NCBI GenBank assembly: GCA_013397935.1
Contig: VZRN01000631.1
Coordinates: forward strand, 1,214,058 to 1,278,057
Origin: Dasyornis broadbenti
Taxonomy: Eukaryota; Chordata; Aves; Passeriformes; Dasyornithidae
Direction: 5' to 3'
Length of the DNA stretch: 64,000 nucleotides
The position numbers were made by a program, and so were the translations under genes. Shown here piece after piece: positions 13,188 through 24,297 of this stretch. The notes beneath the pieces were generated by a model. It ran no database searches, was not told the origin of the DNA, and saw only the letters and a list, made by a program, of their open reading frames with translations. Position 1 is the stretch's first letter. Every line of letters starts with the position of its first letter.

Positions 13188-13197
13188 GTTATGTAAC
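13188..13197. promoter_or_regulatory. D-box-like bZIP site 2
   Basis: GTTATGTAAC is a full match to the D-box consensus recognised by DBP, TEF, HLF and the repressor NFIL3. It lies about 240 bp from a second such site in the same island. Binding is inferred from the motif only. Confidence 0.45.
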
Positions 13198-13562
13198 CCC
13201 CCTCCTTCCTTATACAAACACCTCTCCAGGGAGAGGGGCCAAAGTGCCAAACGCCGATTAATTGCGGGAACTGGTGTTATTTGCCTTTTCTTTTACTGTT
13301 GGTTTTTGTTTTGTTTTTCCTTTATTTCTCCCTCCTCTCACTCTGAGCCGCACAACCACAACTGCTCTTGCCCGCAGTCCTGTCCTGGAATGAGGGAACA
13401 CAGCCGCTTGCTAGTCGGGAATAGCTTCCCAGTCCCGTGGCCGGGGGGGCAGCCCTGGGGAGGGGGGCGCAGAGCCGCAGGGCGCTGCAGCACGGCCGCC
13501 TCCGCTGCCGCCGGAGGGGCTCCGCGACGGCTCCCGCGGCCGTGGAGCTGAACCTACACTCC

Positions 13563-13613
13563 CACAGACACACAGACAGACACACGGACAGACACACAGA
13601 CACAGACAGACAC
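13563..13613. repeat. (ACAG)n/(CA)n simple repeat inside the CpG island
   Basis: Interrupted copies of CACAGACA and GACAGACA are arranged in tandem. A shorter related ACACAC tract follows at about 13666-13710. It is probably polymorphic in length. Confidence 0.85.
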
Positions 13614-14164
13614 CGCTCACCCCCCGGTCCCGGCGCGGGCCCCGGCGCTGTCCGCGGTGCTGAATACACACACACAGCCACAACCTCAACCACATTCACA
13701 GACACACGTCCCCTCCCCGTGCCGCTCGGGCCTGGCGCTGGCCGCGGTACTGATGCTCCGCCGCAGCCCGGCGCGGTGCGGGCGCTGCAGTGCCCCGGGC
13801 GGCACAGCCCGGTCCGGCCCAGCAGCGCAGAGCGCCCGCAGAACCTTCTTCCCGCTCCGAGCCGGGAATGGCGCTGGTTCCCCTTCTCCTCCGACCTTCC
13901 CTTCTCCACCGGCCTCCTGCCGCCCGCACGGCCGAGAGGCACAGCCCGGCTGCCTCCCCCGGCTCCGGCCGGCGATGAGGCTGGCGGCGAAATTAACCCC
14001 CCCCGCCCTCCCTGCCTTTCTCTGTCCCCGCAGCAGCCTAGGGGCTGGAGACAAAAAGCCGAACGGGTCCCACTTTAAACATATTCTTTTTTTCCATTTC
14101 ATTATCCTCAATACCGCCCCCTCCCCCTGCTCAGCCGGTGCCCGCGGTGGTCTCCCACCTTTAC

Positions 14165-14300
14165 CTGGGCTGGCGGAGCGCGGCGCGGCTGGGTCGGTGG
14201 GTCGGTGCCGCAGCTGGATGGGAAGCAAGGACAGGAGACTGCTGACCTCCGCGGCTCTCCTTCTTCAATGGATCGGGAGCCGTGCCCTCATCAAAGATGG
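14165..14300 (-). other. Predicted non-coding first exon of an unidentified gene
   Basis: Minus-strand transcription from the promoter at about 14.3 kb would begin close to the YY1 motif near 14300. The exon would end at 14165, where CCAGCCCAG is followed by GTAAAG, a good splice donor. The only ATG in the exon opens a very short frame that stops within nine codons, so translation of the main protein should start in exon 2. No coding exon 2 is recognised on the minus strand down to position 1, so it probably lies outside the window. The exact transcription start is inferred from the spacing to the TATA-like box (about 30 bp). The product is unknown; it could also be a long non-coding RNA. Confidence 0.5.
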
Positions 14301-14504
14301 CCGTCCGCTCCTACGTCAGCAGCTTTTAATAGCCCTCCCCGGCGGGGGGAGCGGGAGGGGGCAGNNNNNNNNNNNNNNNNNNNNNNNNNNNNNNNNNNNN
14401 NNNNNNNNNNNNNNNNNNNNNNNNNNNNNNNNNNNNNNNNNNNNNNNNNNNNNNNNCGAAGAGGGTATCCCTCTGAAGTCCCCGGTACTCCATATATGGC
14501 CAAT
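14294..14504 (-). promoter_or_regulatory. SRF/CRE-type promoter reading leftwards
   Basis: Read on the minus strand, going downstream, there is a CCAAT-type sequence (plus-strand CCAAT at 14500-14504), a consensus CArG box CCATATATGG at 14490-14499, the 92-bp assembly gap, a GC-rich SP1-like run, a TATA-like TATTAAAAG at 14331-14323, a CRE-like CTGACGTA at 14319-14312 and a YY1-type GGCCATCTT at about 14302-14294. A CArG box, CRE and TATA box together are typical of immediate-early or cytoskeletal SRF-target genes. Which gene is driven is unknown because its coding part is not in the window. Confidence 0.6.
14365..14456. other. Assembly gap (92 N)
   Basis: The run of N falls between the CArG box and the TATA-like box of the leftward promoter, next to a (C)n/(G)n-rich sequence. 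The length may be an estimate. Regulatory sites may be hidden in it. Confidence 0.99.
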
Positions 14505-15389
14505 CTACGTGGGCTTCTATTTTTATGTGTGAATTCTTCCTTCTCTCCCCTCTTTTTATTTCTCAGAACATCCTGCCAGGGGTCTGGGTGTGTTAATCTG
14601 TTTATTCTCCCTCTCCTCCCTCCCTCCTCCTGAGTCGGAGCAGCCAAACACAAGGAAATCCATGGTTAAGGACATGTGCTATAACTGATCATTTGAGGGA
14701 CAGGTTCAAAAACAAGAGAGAGAAACTAAAAACAAAGCCTGGGCACGTACATGAACACACACACGGCACAGTGAGCACATCCCACTGCTGCCGAGGAAAG
14801 AAATGGTAACTCTGTTCCAGGAAAGAGCCTGGCTTATTTATCATTAATTAATTAAAATATTCATTCAGAGCGTACCTAATTTGGAGCAAATGGAGCTGTC
14901 TCCAGTGTGAGTCCTAATGGGGAGGAAATCCTTTCATTTCATACAAAACGGTGTATGTTTGTAAAATTTGTCTCTTAGTGGGGATCTTAATGAAGGTTGG
15001 ATATTGCAGTCGAAGTGCAATGCTCTTTCGTAACCTCAGTCATCCTTTCCCTTGTGCTCCACAAGCCTTGGTGCTTTCATTTATGGAACCATCCAGACCA
15101 GGAGATGAGCGGCAATGCTTCCCTCTTCCCTGTCTGAGCCTCTCCTGCGAGCAATAAGCGAGCACTGGCTGTGTTTAACTCTGACACCCTGCGTGCAGGC
15201 TTTTCCTAACAGTCTGCTCTGGATGACAGAGTCAAAACATCAGTTCCATATCAGCAATAATTCTATCCTCATCCTCATCATCCTGTTTTTGCACCCCTTT
15301 TCGCCAAGGCGAAGGAAACCGGAAGAGAGGAAAGGCGATGCAGCTGTATTTTGGAGCGCGTTCATCTCGTGTTATGGTTGTATGGGCGT

Positions 15390-15436
15390 GGGGGAGGGAC
15401 GGGGAGGGGAGGGGAGGGNGGAGGCGCGGGGGAGAA
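15390..15436. repeat. G-rich (GGGGA)n tract with G-quadruplex potential
   Basis: Five or more runs of three to four G are spaced by single A or C bases on the plus strand, interrupted by one undetermined base (15419). The pattern fits intramolecular G-quadruplex formation, and the ambiguous base suggests sequencing difficulty at this site. Confidence 0.7.
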
Positions 15437-18400
15437 GGAGAGAGAATTGCGGGTGATTCCTCCTCCCCTGCTCTGTAGTTCCCCACAGAAAAACGTGACT
15501 GTAGATCGTGCTTTGTGAGTCTCACTCTCTCCTACGAAAATATGTCCTTCAGTCTCTTTTGAAAGGAAGCAGTCAAAAGTTTGCTAAATTTAAGAAAAGG
15601 AATTCTCAGTCAAGAGGGGCTTCCTGCTGCATTAGAGTAGCTAATGAGCTGTGCACACGGAAACCACAGGGAAGGAGAGAACCTGTCAGGTTCACGGACT
15701 GTAAACACAGCCTGAGGTTAACACAGTGCAGACAGCCCCCCTCCAGGTAAGGGAATTGGAACAGCAGCCTGATTGGGAAACGGATTTAGCGTCACAAATG
15801 GCACTTTGTGAAAACAAACCTTTCCTGGCCGGCTCCCGCAGGGGTTAATCATGCCCAGCACTCGGTTTAGGTGTGCACTGCAGATGGCAGGAGGAATCCC
15901 AGAGTGAGCCCTGGTCTGGAATCCAGGCTGTCCGTGCGCATGCATTGTGCAACTTCCTAGCACACACGGAAAGTTAAAAAGGAATTCTCAGTCAGACAGC
16001 TTGGCTGATCGGTGCTTTAGAAGTAAGTATGATTTTCGAGAGAGCAATACTAGTACTTATTAATAATTCATATTAACGGTAGGTAAGGGAAGGAAAAGAG
16101 AGATCATAAACTGTTGTTTTGGCTAAGCCACCAGCACTGCAAAATGCTGGCTGGGTTTGGATTCAGCCCAATAATGCCTCAGAGAAGAATTTCAGTCCAT
16201 TGGATACCAGCAGGGATGTATTTGGCTCCTTGTCTCAAAAGCCAGGGAGGAAAATGCAGTGAAGGCAAAATAAAATGCAGCATAACTTGGGTAAAGAGAT
16301 ACAAGGAATGGTAAAAGGAAGAGAAAGGAGGGAGGGAGTGCGAGGAGGATAAGAGGTAGTTTTCTAGTGAGAAAACTGGTTTCAATTTAAGATTCGTTGT
16401 CCAGCTCTGCTGCAGCAGAAATCACGTAGTTTAATAAAACAGCATAGGGCAGAATCATTAAATGGATCACAAACATTGCCCAATAAGCTTAGTAGGAACA
16501 ACTACCTTTCCTGTGGTTATTTTGAAAATGAGTGAGGGAAGAGATGGATCCTGTTTTGTTCAGGAATGTGGATGCCTCTATCCTGGGAAATGCAGAGGGG
16601 GGCAGGCTTTTGCACCGCAGCACCAGGATTTCTGTCGCAATAAGCGCTACTAAGCAATTTTAGCAGATTCTTTAACATCTTTTGAGGATATTAAAAAAAA
16701 AAAAAAAGAAAAGAAAAAGTACATGGAGAGTTTATTGACTTTGGCTGGTAGTATTTGAACATTTGTTTCACACTGTACAGGGGAGCTGTGAGAAGGGAAG
16801 GCTATAAATGAAGTCGGAGCAGAGAGAAAACCGGAATTTGGTCTAAGAATGATTCAGCTCCTTCTTAATTATTCAGGCAAATATTCAGCAGGCTTAACAA
16901 CCAGTACCTGTGGGCACAGCCCATGAATAATGAGGCAGGGAACACGCTTTCCTGCATGAGAGCAGCATGATGAGTGTTCCCACATTTCCGACCAGGAGCA
17001 GGCGAAGGGCAGAACCGGCAGAGCCTGCAGCAGGTTTAGCGAGGGAAAGAACATCCCTTGTTTTGTCCACGGTTTGAGGTCTGCGGGCAGTGGAAGCTTC
17101 CTGGCTGCTCACAGCCTCACCTTCAGCCTCCAACACACACCCCTGCATGCTGCAAAGCTGGGCTGTGAGGAAGCCAAGTGAGGGAAACACCAAAATACTG
17201 ACAGTGCCACCAGGTCCTTAACGTTAATTCCTGGGCTCTCTTAGTCAGTTGTAACACAAAGATTGCCTTAATTCTTTCCACTTTCCTCAGATATTTCCTT
17301 TTTATTTTCTTATTCAGCAGAGAGGGAAATACCTTGTTTATCCAAGTGCTGCTCATCTATGCCTCGAGTACGTGGCTGGGAAATAAACTGAACTAAGCAA
17401 AAAGCAAATAAAGGAGGAAAAATGTACCTGCTTTGGCACTGAACATTTCCCAGCCTCTCCAATTTCTACCTTTTCCCAGGCTGAGATGCCAGGGCATGCC
17501 CCAGTCTGTTACGGGCTGTGCAGTAAGAACAGTTTGAGGATGGAGCCCTTTATGCAGAACTCCTAATTATCTTCTGTCATTCACTGCTCTTTATGTAACT
17601 CTGAATTTTGACCATCAACAGTATTTGCATCTATGTGCCCCAGGCTGCTTCTGATTAAATTTGAGGGAATGGCTGGGCCTAATTTTTCCCTGCATTTTCA
17701 GGATCTCTAGATACACAGTTAAGCTGCGGGCTTTTTTAAGGACCTGTCTATGATCAGGTGCTCCAGTTTAGGCCAAGCCAAGATTCCTCCGAGGCTTATG
17801 TTCAAAAATAGAGAGATTGAAAATATGACTGTAACATAAACGCTTGGAGATGAGTCCTCACCAATTTCCTGATCACTCTTTTAGGTGTGCAGAGCCAGAT
17901 CCCCAAAGGTTTTTGGTACCTGGTTCCTGATTAGTTGCACAAAGAGCAACCAGGACTTAAATATTTGGTGAGTCTGGGTCTCCACTGCTGACCCCACCTC
18001 CCTCTGCCTTGGCTGGGTCCTTCTCACAGCTGACTGTGTCACTTCCTGCAATGCCAGACTTTAACATCTATTATCCCATATGCAAAGGAGAAATAGTCAC
18101 AACATGATCACATTTCTAAGGATTATCATCTGGCATTGGAGGTAGGACTGGTCTGAGGTCTCCAGAAACCTTACCAAAGGGAGTTTTAGGCCCAGCTCAG
18201 TTTTCATGAGAAGAAGGCTCTGTCCAAGAGAGAGTCACAAAGGTGTTGGACACAGAGGAAGGAGGAGTAGGGCCATTTGATCAATATTTTATAGAGGAAA
18301 GGGGATATAGAAACAGCTTTCTCTATGTGCCTGTGGGTAAACTTCATTTTTAATTTAAAGCAATCCTGATTTAATAAAATAAACCATCATCAGTTTTTAA

Positions 18401-20227
18401 ATCTCCTCCTGTGCATGTGACCTTAAATTGGGTACCATTTCAAAAACCTGCCTAAAAGCTGAACTAAGAAAGGACAGAAGTCACACAAAGCAGGGCACAG
18501 GCTTAACTGAGAGATGTGAACATCAAATCATGGGTACAACTCCTTGTGGCTGCTGTGCAAACTGAAGGGCATCTAAGGCACCAGGCATTTCTGTTGGATC
18601 CCAAAACACCCGGTGCTCCTTCAGCTGCACTTCTGAGCATTTGCTGGCACTGCCTGGGCAAGGCCTGTTCAGGTGAAGCTGTTGTCAACCAGCTCAAAGC
18701 TGGGAAAAGGAGGAGATGCCAGGCCCTTGGAGCCCAGCTCAGACTGCCTCAGGCCGTGGGCTGCAGAGCCAGGTTGGAGCAGGAGCTCCCTCCAGCCGTA
18801 GCGAGTTGGTGCCTTGTGTGCACACAGAGGAGTGACAGAGACATTTTCCACCTGTAGGAACAGCAAGAACAAAGATGTGGGATAATAGTTTGAAAAATGC
18901 ATCTTCCAATCTGACCTTTTAGGGCTTCTTCAGTGTCCCACCACTGTTCAGTTTTACAGCATGCTGAATAAATTGACTGCTGTTGTGTGCTGCAGTCTCC
19001 AGTTTCTTTTGCCGAACTTTTCCATGAGCACAAAAACGCAGTGGCACGCACCAATGTATCAGCACACAACATCGTTTACCTGCACTTCCCCATATGATTT
19101 TAGCCATATACTCTGACCACTAATCTTTAAGTGAGTGCAAATTAAAGTGCTGGTTTAATCCACGCTTTTATGCTTTTGGGAGATGTTGCTTGTTTACAGG
19201 AAACACAGGCTATTTGAAACTGTGACTTTTGGAACTGAGAAGTGCAATTCTCTTTGTGTGCAGTCTTTGAAACCAGTGGAGCTGTGATGAGTTCAACAAA
19301 CCGGCTTGTGATTTTTAATAATCTACCTGGAGATGAGGGGATGGCTGGTCCTCCCTTTATGGTTATAACTGCCAACTGCACAATGCATGTGTTTGTTACA
19401 GTATTTATTGAATCATTTTTGAATGGTGTGAAGTGGTGCACGAGTACTAACTTCATTCCACTTGTGCTTGATTATACCGAGTGAGGTGAATGGGATTTAA
19501 GAAGGGAAATAGAAACCTCACTGATCTTCAGGCAAAAGACAAAAATATAAACCAGAACGTCCCTTCTCCTCCCCGGTACTGGTTTCTGTCTAGAGGATAG
19601 ACAGTCCCTAGGGTGCCCTGCAGAGTTGTTATTGGTTCAGGGCCATCAGTTGTCACAGCAAATGGTGAAAGCCACAGCAGATGACGAACTCCTGGAGCTG
19701 CTAGCCCACACAAGAATGAAGGCTTCAGAATCACTTCAGAATGAAATGTAATGTCACTTCTTGAGTCTTTTAAAAGGAGACAGATTGGCCATTTCCCTGG
19801 CATCTTGATGTGTCTCTCACCCTCACCGGTGAGGCAGCCTCAGCTAATGCAAACTGGCTGAGCTCTTTAGGCCTTAATTTTTTGCACCTGGCCTGATTTG
19901 CTCCATCCCAACCAGGATGTGTCTGTGGCTCCACCCCTCCCTTACACAGGTGAAAGGGGTGGTGAGAGACGGACTCTCTTTTGTCATGAAACTTTCCTTG
20001 TAAAAACTTTGTCCTGGAGGAATGAGTTTATAGCTCGAAGAAGAGCTGTGAGCACAGAGTGTTTTCCTCTGCCTTGCTGTTTCCTCTTCTTAAAGTGCGT
20101 GGGAAGGTGTTGACTGTTAGTAGGTCTAGTTCCTGCTCTTCCTTTAAACTGGGTCATCACAATTTACCCTCCTACCTGCTGTAAGGATTTGGGGTTTTTT
20201 CCTTCTCTACCCTTTGATATTATCCTT

Positions 20228-20278
20228 CTGCAATTCTCCCTCTCCTCCCCTTCTTCCCCTTCCCCCTGTTTCCTCCTT
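20228..20278. repeat. Polypyrimidine tract
   Basis: A nearly pure C/T run on the plus strand. Such tracts can form triplex (H-DNA) structures. It lies about 50 bp upstream of the acceptor of the microexon candidate at 20332. Confidence 0.6.
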
Positions 20279-20331
20279 ATGCTAAACAGGAGGAAAGTGG
20301 GTCACTTCGTAATTGCTCTTCTCTATTTCAG

Positions 20332-20363
20332 AGAAAACCCAGAGGCAAAAAAGGAACAAACAG
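20332..20363 (+). other. Microexon candidate (32 nt)
   Basis: A strong acceptor (CTCTTCTCTATTTCAG, ending at 20331) and a strong donor (ACAG followed by GTAAGTG at 20364) face each other 32 nt apart. The enclosed sequence is purine-rich and open in all three frames; one frame reads ENPEAKKEQT. It could be a microexon of a long transcript or an alternative exon of a non-coding RNA. Consensus sites this strong also occur by chance in 64 kb, and no partner exon was identified. Confidence 0.25.
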
Positions 20364-23300
20364 GTAAGTGTCACCAATTCAGGGGAGCTTTAAAGATTTC
20401 CTTTTGGATGTCTCCTGGGCTTGCTTCACCTGCTCCTTTCCCTTTGCTTCCAAACTCCTGATAACAAACAACTGTAACAGTGCTGCTGTCTGGTTGTGTA
20501 GCTAAAATTCAAGTTGAGACTACGTGACTTGGGATGCTGAAAGTAAGGATGCTGGGCTTTTTCCTCCCCCTTTTATACTTTTTTTGGTTCAATGGAATGA
20601 AAAAAAAAATTATGAAGGGGATGAATCGTACTTAAATATGCCAAGGAGGGAGTGATTCAGTGTTGATGCAATAATTTGCAATAACCTTGGGCATCTATAG
20701 GAGTGATTCAGAAAAAGAAGGAAAGGCTTCCTCACTCATTAAGTCTTTATCTGTGAGCTGCCTGCCACACAACAGGACTTTAGATCATCCTCAGTTAGAC
20801 AAAACAAGAGATGTGTAGTCCAGTCAAGCATACAATTCTATTTTTTTTTTTTTAATGGAGGCACAGTCCCAGGGATCCTTTTGCCCCAAGGCCTCATTTT
20901 GTCAGAGCCATTATCTGTTGCTTTCAGTGAGAAACTTAATATTAAGCTGAGTCCTTGTCTGAGGAGAGAGTTGGAGTCTGGTTCAAGGTGCGATGTTAGA
21001 GGACTTCCAGGATTAGGAGACTCAGTAGTTGAGGGTGAAGGCTTTGACAGACAGGCATAACATTTTGTCTTTGGTTTGGTTTTTTTTTTTTGAGATCCAG
21101 GGTTTATAGATCCTAGGACTGCACTGCTCACCATTATGTTTTACACAACATAGATCATTAATATGGACTATGTCAAACAAGTGGGCTTGCTGTTCTTTAT
21201 AGAGCCCATGAGTGTTCTGTCCATCACAAGATTATTGCTGGTTTTCAGTTTTGACTTTTGGGTAACGCTTTTTGCTCCACTTTTTGCGGTGCTGTGCAAG
21301 AAAGGTTTTCTCTCCTTGGCAAATTCTCTTGCTATTTTCTGTGCTGAATGGAGAAAGAGACCAAGTTCTACAAGGAGGGCAGGGACCTGGGTTTTTCTCG
21401 TAGCCTGAATGTTGAACAGCTGTACCATTCTGGAAAAAGTCACTTCCACCTTGAATATTGGTGCTTTGGGCTGAGCTACAAAAGCATCAGCTCCCTGCGA
21501 GCATTACCTGGCACAGTCCTTGATGGTGTTTCACAGAAGATGCTGCTCCTCCCCTACTGAAACTGGGGTTGAACTTGTCTCTGCCTCTCTTCCTGTTGCT
21601 TCTACCCCCCCTATTAAGGTTGTAAATATTTCCATCTTCACATGTTGTTTACTCTGCATCTGCCCAGTGGGACTTGGTGCTGTCTCTGTAATTTATCTCT
21701 CCAAGGAGAGCCTGGAAAGCCACCAGAAGAGGAGCTTTCTCTTTGTTAGGCAAAGGGAAGGCAGAAGCTTGCTGATCCTGTTGGAGACTCATTTCTGTCA
21801 CTAAAGGATCCTGGGAAAGCCTGATGAGTCTGTTTAATCTCTGACTGAAAACAGACTACATCAGACAGGGAACCCACTCCAGGCCAAATGGCAAATGTTC
21901 CTCTGGGCCATGATGTCAACTTTGTCACATGGATGTGCATCCGGAATAATTCAGGTGACTCAAAGGAGCTGTCCCAGGTTTATTCTATACAACAGGACTG
22001 AGCTTTAAGATAGACCAGGCAAATATGTAGCTTAAGGTGTTCACCCTTTTGTTCCTCGGCTTCCATATATATTGCATTAGATTAAAAATTACTCCTGACA
22101 GTACTCCTCAGCCTTGTTTGAGGCAAAAAGGAGTCTAATGCATCCCTGGTCTAACAGGAATACTGTCTCTGAGGATTTATGTCTTCATATATCTCTAATA
22201 TGGGAGTGAAAACTGCCCTGGTAACTTCCTAAGAGTTATTTCAATTTCCCCTCCTAGTGTTCTGCAAATAATTTATATTTTTCTTAATTGAGAAACTTGC
22301 TGAAAATTACAAGTGAAGGAAGCAAATCTGTCTAGAACTCCCCAGCTTCTGAATGTGGAGTGGGTTCTTTTTTTTCTTCCGTCTCTTAAAAAACTCACAA
22401 ATGTTCAAAATATTTTGAGAAACCAGTGATCCTCTGAAGAAAAGTCTACTTCTCTCAGCATAATTCTTGCCCTTGGTGTTTTTAAGGTGTTTTAAGAAGT
22501 GTTCTTTGACCTGCCTGTTTCTAAAATATGCACAATTATGTATTCCTCTTGGGTAATTAGTGGGCCTTGTTCTCACATGAGGTATATGCATAATATGAAG
22601 CTGAATCTGAGACGTCCGTTTACTGCTGAATCTACGTTTTTCGTGCAAGTACCAAACACTGGAATGGGATAACACTTGACCACCTGCACTGCTGTGAAGC
22701 CCAGCCCTGTTGTGGCAAGAGGTGTTATGGTCAGACCTGGGTGTGTTGCCGTGCTGAGGAGCTGCTTTCATGTTGCCTGATCAAGGTGTGCTCTTGCAGT
22801 GTAAGAAACCGAGAGGAAAGGACTTGAGAAAGTGGAAGCCTGATCCAAAAATCCAAGATTTCCTGTGGACTTCAGCACAGGTCTGCAGACAGCTTTGGAC
22901 TGAGGGATGATATGGATTGCCGTTGGATCACTTAAAAATAGTTCCCTAGAGATTCTCTCTGATGCAGGAAAAAATCCTCATTACTTGAAGGCTGTCTGAA
23001 CAACCACCCACTTGTGAGTCTGCAGCTCTCACACTTGCCAAAAAAAGACCCTTTATTAAGAGGAGTCCCTCAGAGCTAGTCCAGACCACAACTGAACACC
23101 CCCAGGTGAGGCTAAAATCTACCTTGGGACCTCTGTTAAGGCCATTACAGCCCTTATCAGGCTCAGCTGCCATTCCAGATCCTGTCAGTGCCTACAGCGG
23201 TGCTTCCTTTCTTGCTGTGGGCCTCAGAGCAGGCCTGTGGCATTTTTGTGTCTGACTCATGTCAAAAATGCTTTTGAAAGATGTCCAGAGACTTGGGCTT

Positions 23301-24231
23301 CCTCATGATCTCCCAGCACCTTTCCAAGGTGAAGGGCTGGAGTTAAAAGATGACTAGAGAAATAATAATCTATTTTAATTGTTTATTATCTCGTTATTTT
23401 AGTGTGGCTACTACAGCTGAAACGATGTAATGTTCCCCATGACCAGGATGATCCAGATAACAGGAAGATTAAAATAGGTCTTTGCCTCTGGCATTCTTTT
23501 TGTTGTTATGGTCTCAAGGGATGCTGGGGACTGCTCTGCTGGAAGCTGGGCTGTTTGTTTAACTCTGAGGCTGAGCAGAGGACATTGGGACTCCTTATGT
23601 GCCTCTCTGCAGGCAATGTGAACCTTGGTGAAAGCAAAGGTGAATGGAGCTCATGTCCTCTCTGTGGTAGAGGGTTAGAAAAGGGACTGTGGCCCTTTGT
23701 TGTCGATCACTTGGGAAGCGGAAAAGTGGTGTGGGCCTCGGAGTACCCCTAAGGTACAGCAAGATGCAGGGAAGCTCCTTTCCTACACCTGACCTCATCA
23801 TGATCTCGATTCATGGTTTGCTGTTTGCCTTTTCCTGCACCTGGAGGATGGATGTTAAGCCTTTGCAGCATGACTGTTGAGCAAGGGTTTTTTCCCGCTC
23901 CGAAAGGAAGGCCATAAGTGAAGACTGAAAGATTTAATGTCTAGGCTGACTCTTGTATCGTGGATGACAGACTGCTGGGACTTGTCTGCTTGTACCAGGC
24001 TGAGGTTTGTATAGGGGAGCATTTGGGAAGAGGCAGGAAGAGGTGAAGAATTGAGATGGAGCAGAGCCCTGTACAAGCAGCCAAGTTGAAGCTGTGAGGT
24101 CTGTTCTGGTTTAACACAGGGGTTGTATGTTACCTGCTCAGGGACTTCACCTGGGTGCTAATGCTGCCTCACTTGATGTGCTCCAGTGTTGGCTTTTGCC
24201 TTGTCCTTACCCTAACGTTTGTGAGCTCTTA

Positions 24232-24297
24232 CAGGAGTTGGACTTTAATCCTTGTGGGTCCTTCCCAGCTCAGAATATCTTATGATTCTGTGATTTG
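24232..24297 (+). mobile_element. CR1 LINE, 3'-terminal fragment
   Basis: GGAGTTGGACTTTAATCC, then TGTGGGTCCTTCCCAGCTCAG, then TATGATTCTGTGATT match the end of chicken-repeat-1 elements as remembered from their consensus, including the terminal ATTCTGTG-type repeats. It is 5'-truncated, as most CR1 copies are, and has no coding capacity. Confidence 0.8.

Larger units (their letters stand above)
12860..14364. promoter_or_regulatory. CpG island
   Basis: GC content and CpG density rise sharply here against AT-rich flanks, with many GGCGG, CCCGG and CCGCC runs and no depletion of CpG. It ends at an assembly gap in a GC-rich run. It contains a minus-strand promoter and first exon at its right edge, an (ACAG)n/(CA)n simple repeat in the middle, and two PAR-bZIP/C/EBP-type palindromes at 12945-12953 and 13188-13197. 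Long open frames inside it (up to 341 codons) result from the scarcity of AT-rich stop codons, show no conserved domain and should not be annotated as proteins. Confidence 0.85.
14457..24231. other. Gene-poor interval
   Basis: No recognisable coding gene. It contains a G-rich tract at about 15390-15436 with one undetermined base at 15419, an AT-rich homeobox-motif-like stretch at about 14835-14880, a poly(A) run at about 16690, a pyrimidine tract at 20228-20278 and a microexon-like signal at 20332-20363. Open frames up to about 150 codons have no domain and no consistent splice context. Confidence 0.5.

Noticed and set aside
12526..13551. A 341-codon plus-strand open frame in the CpG island
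   Set aside because: High GC removes stop codons. The translation is low complexity, other frames are also open here, and no domain is recognisable.
13322..14228. Several 180-290-codon frames on both strands of the CpG island
   Set aside because: They overlap each other in most frames, one runs through the assembly gap, and they translate the (ACAG)n repeat. They are compositional artefacts.
14291..14653. Frames drawn across the first assembly gap
   Set aside because: The reading frame through unknown bases has no meaning.
24105..24135. Possible start of another LTR (TGTTCTGGTTTAAC)
   Set aside because: No matching inverted end or target-site duplication was found, and the next bases do not resemble the LTR family.
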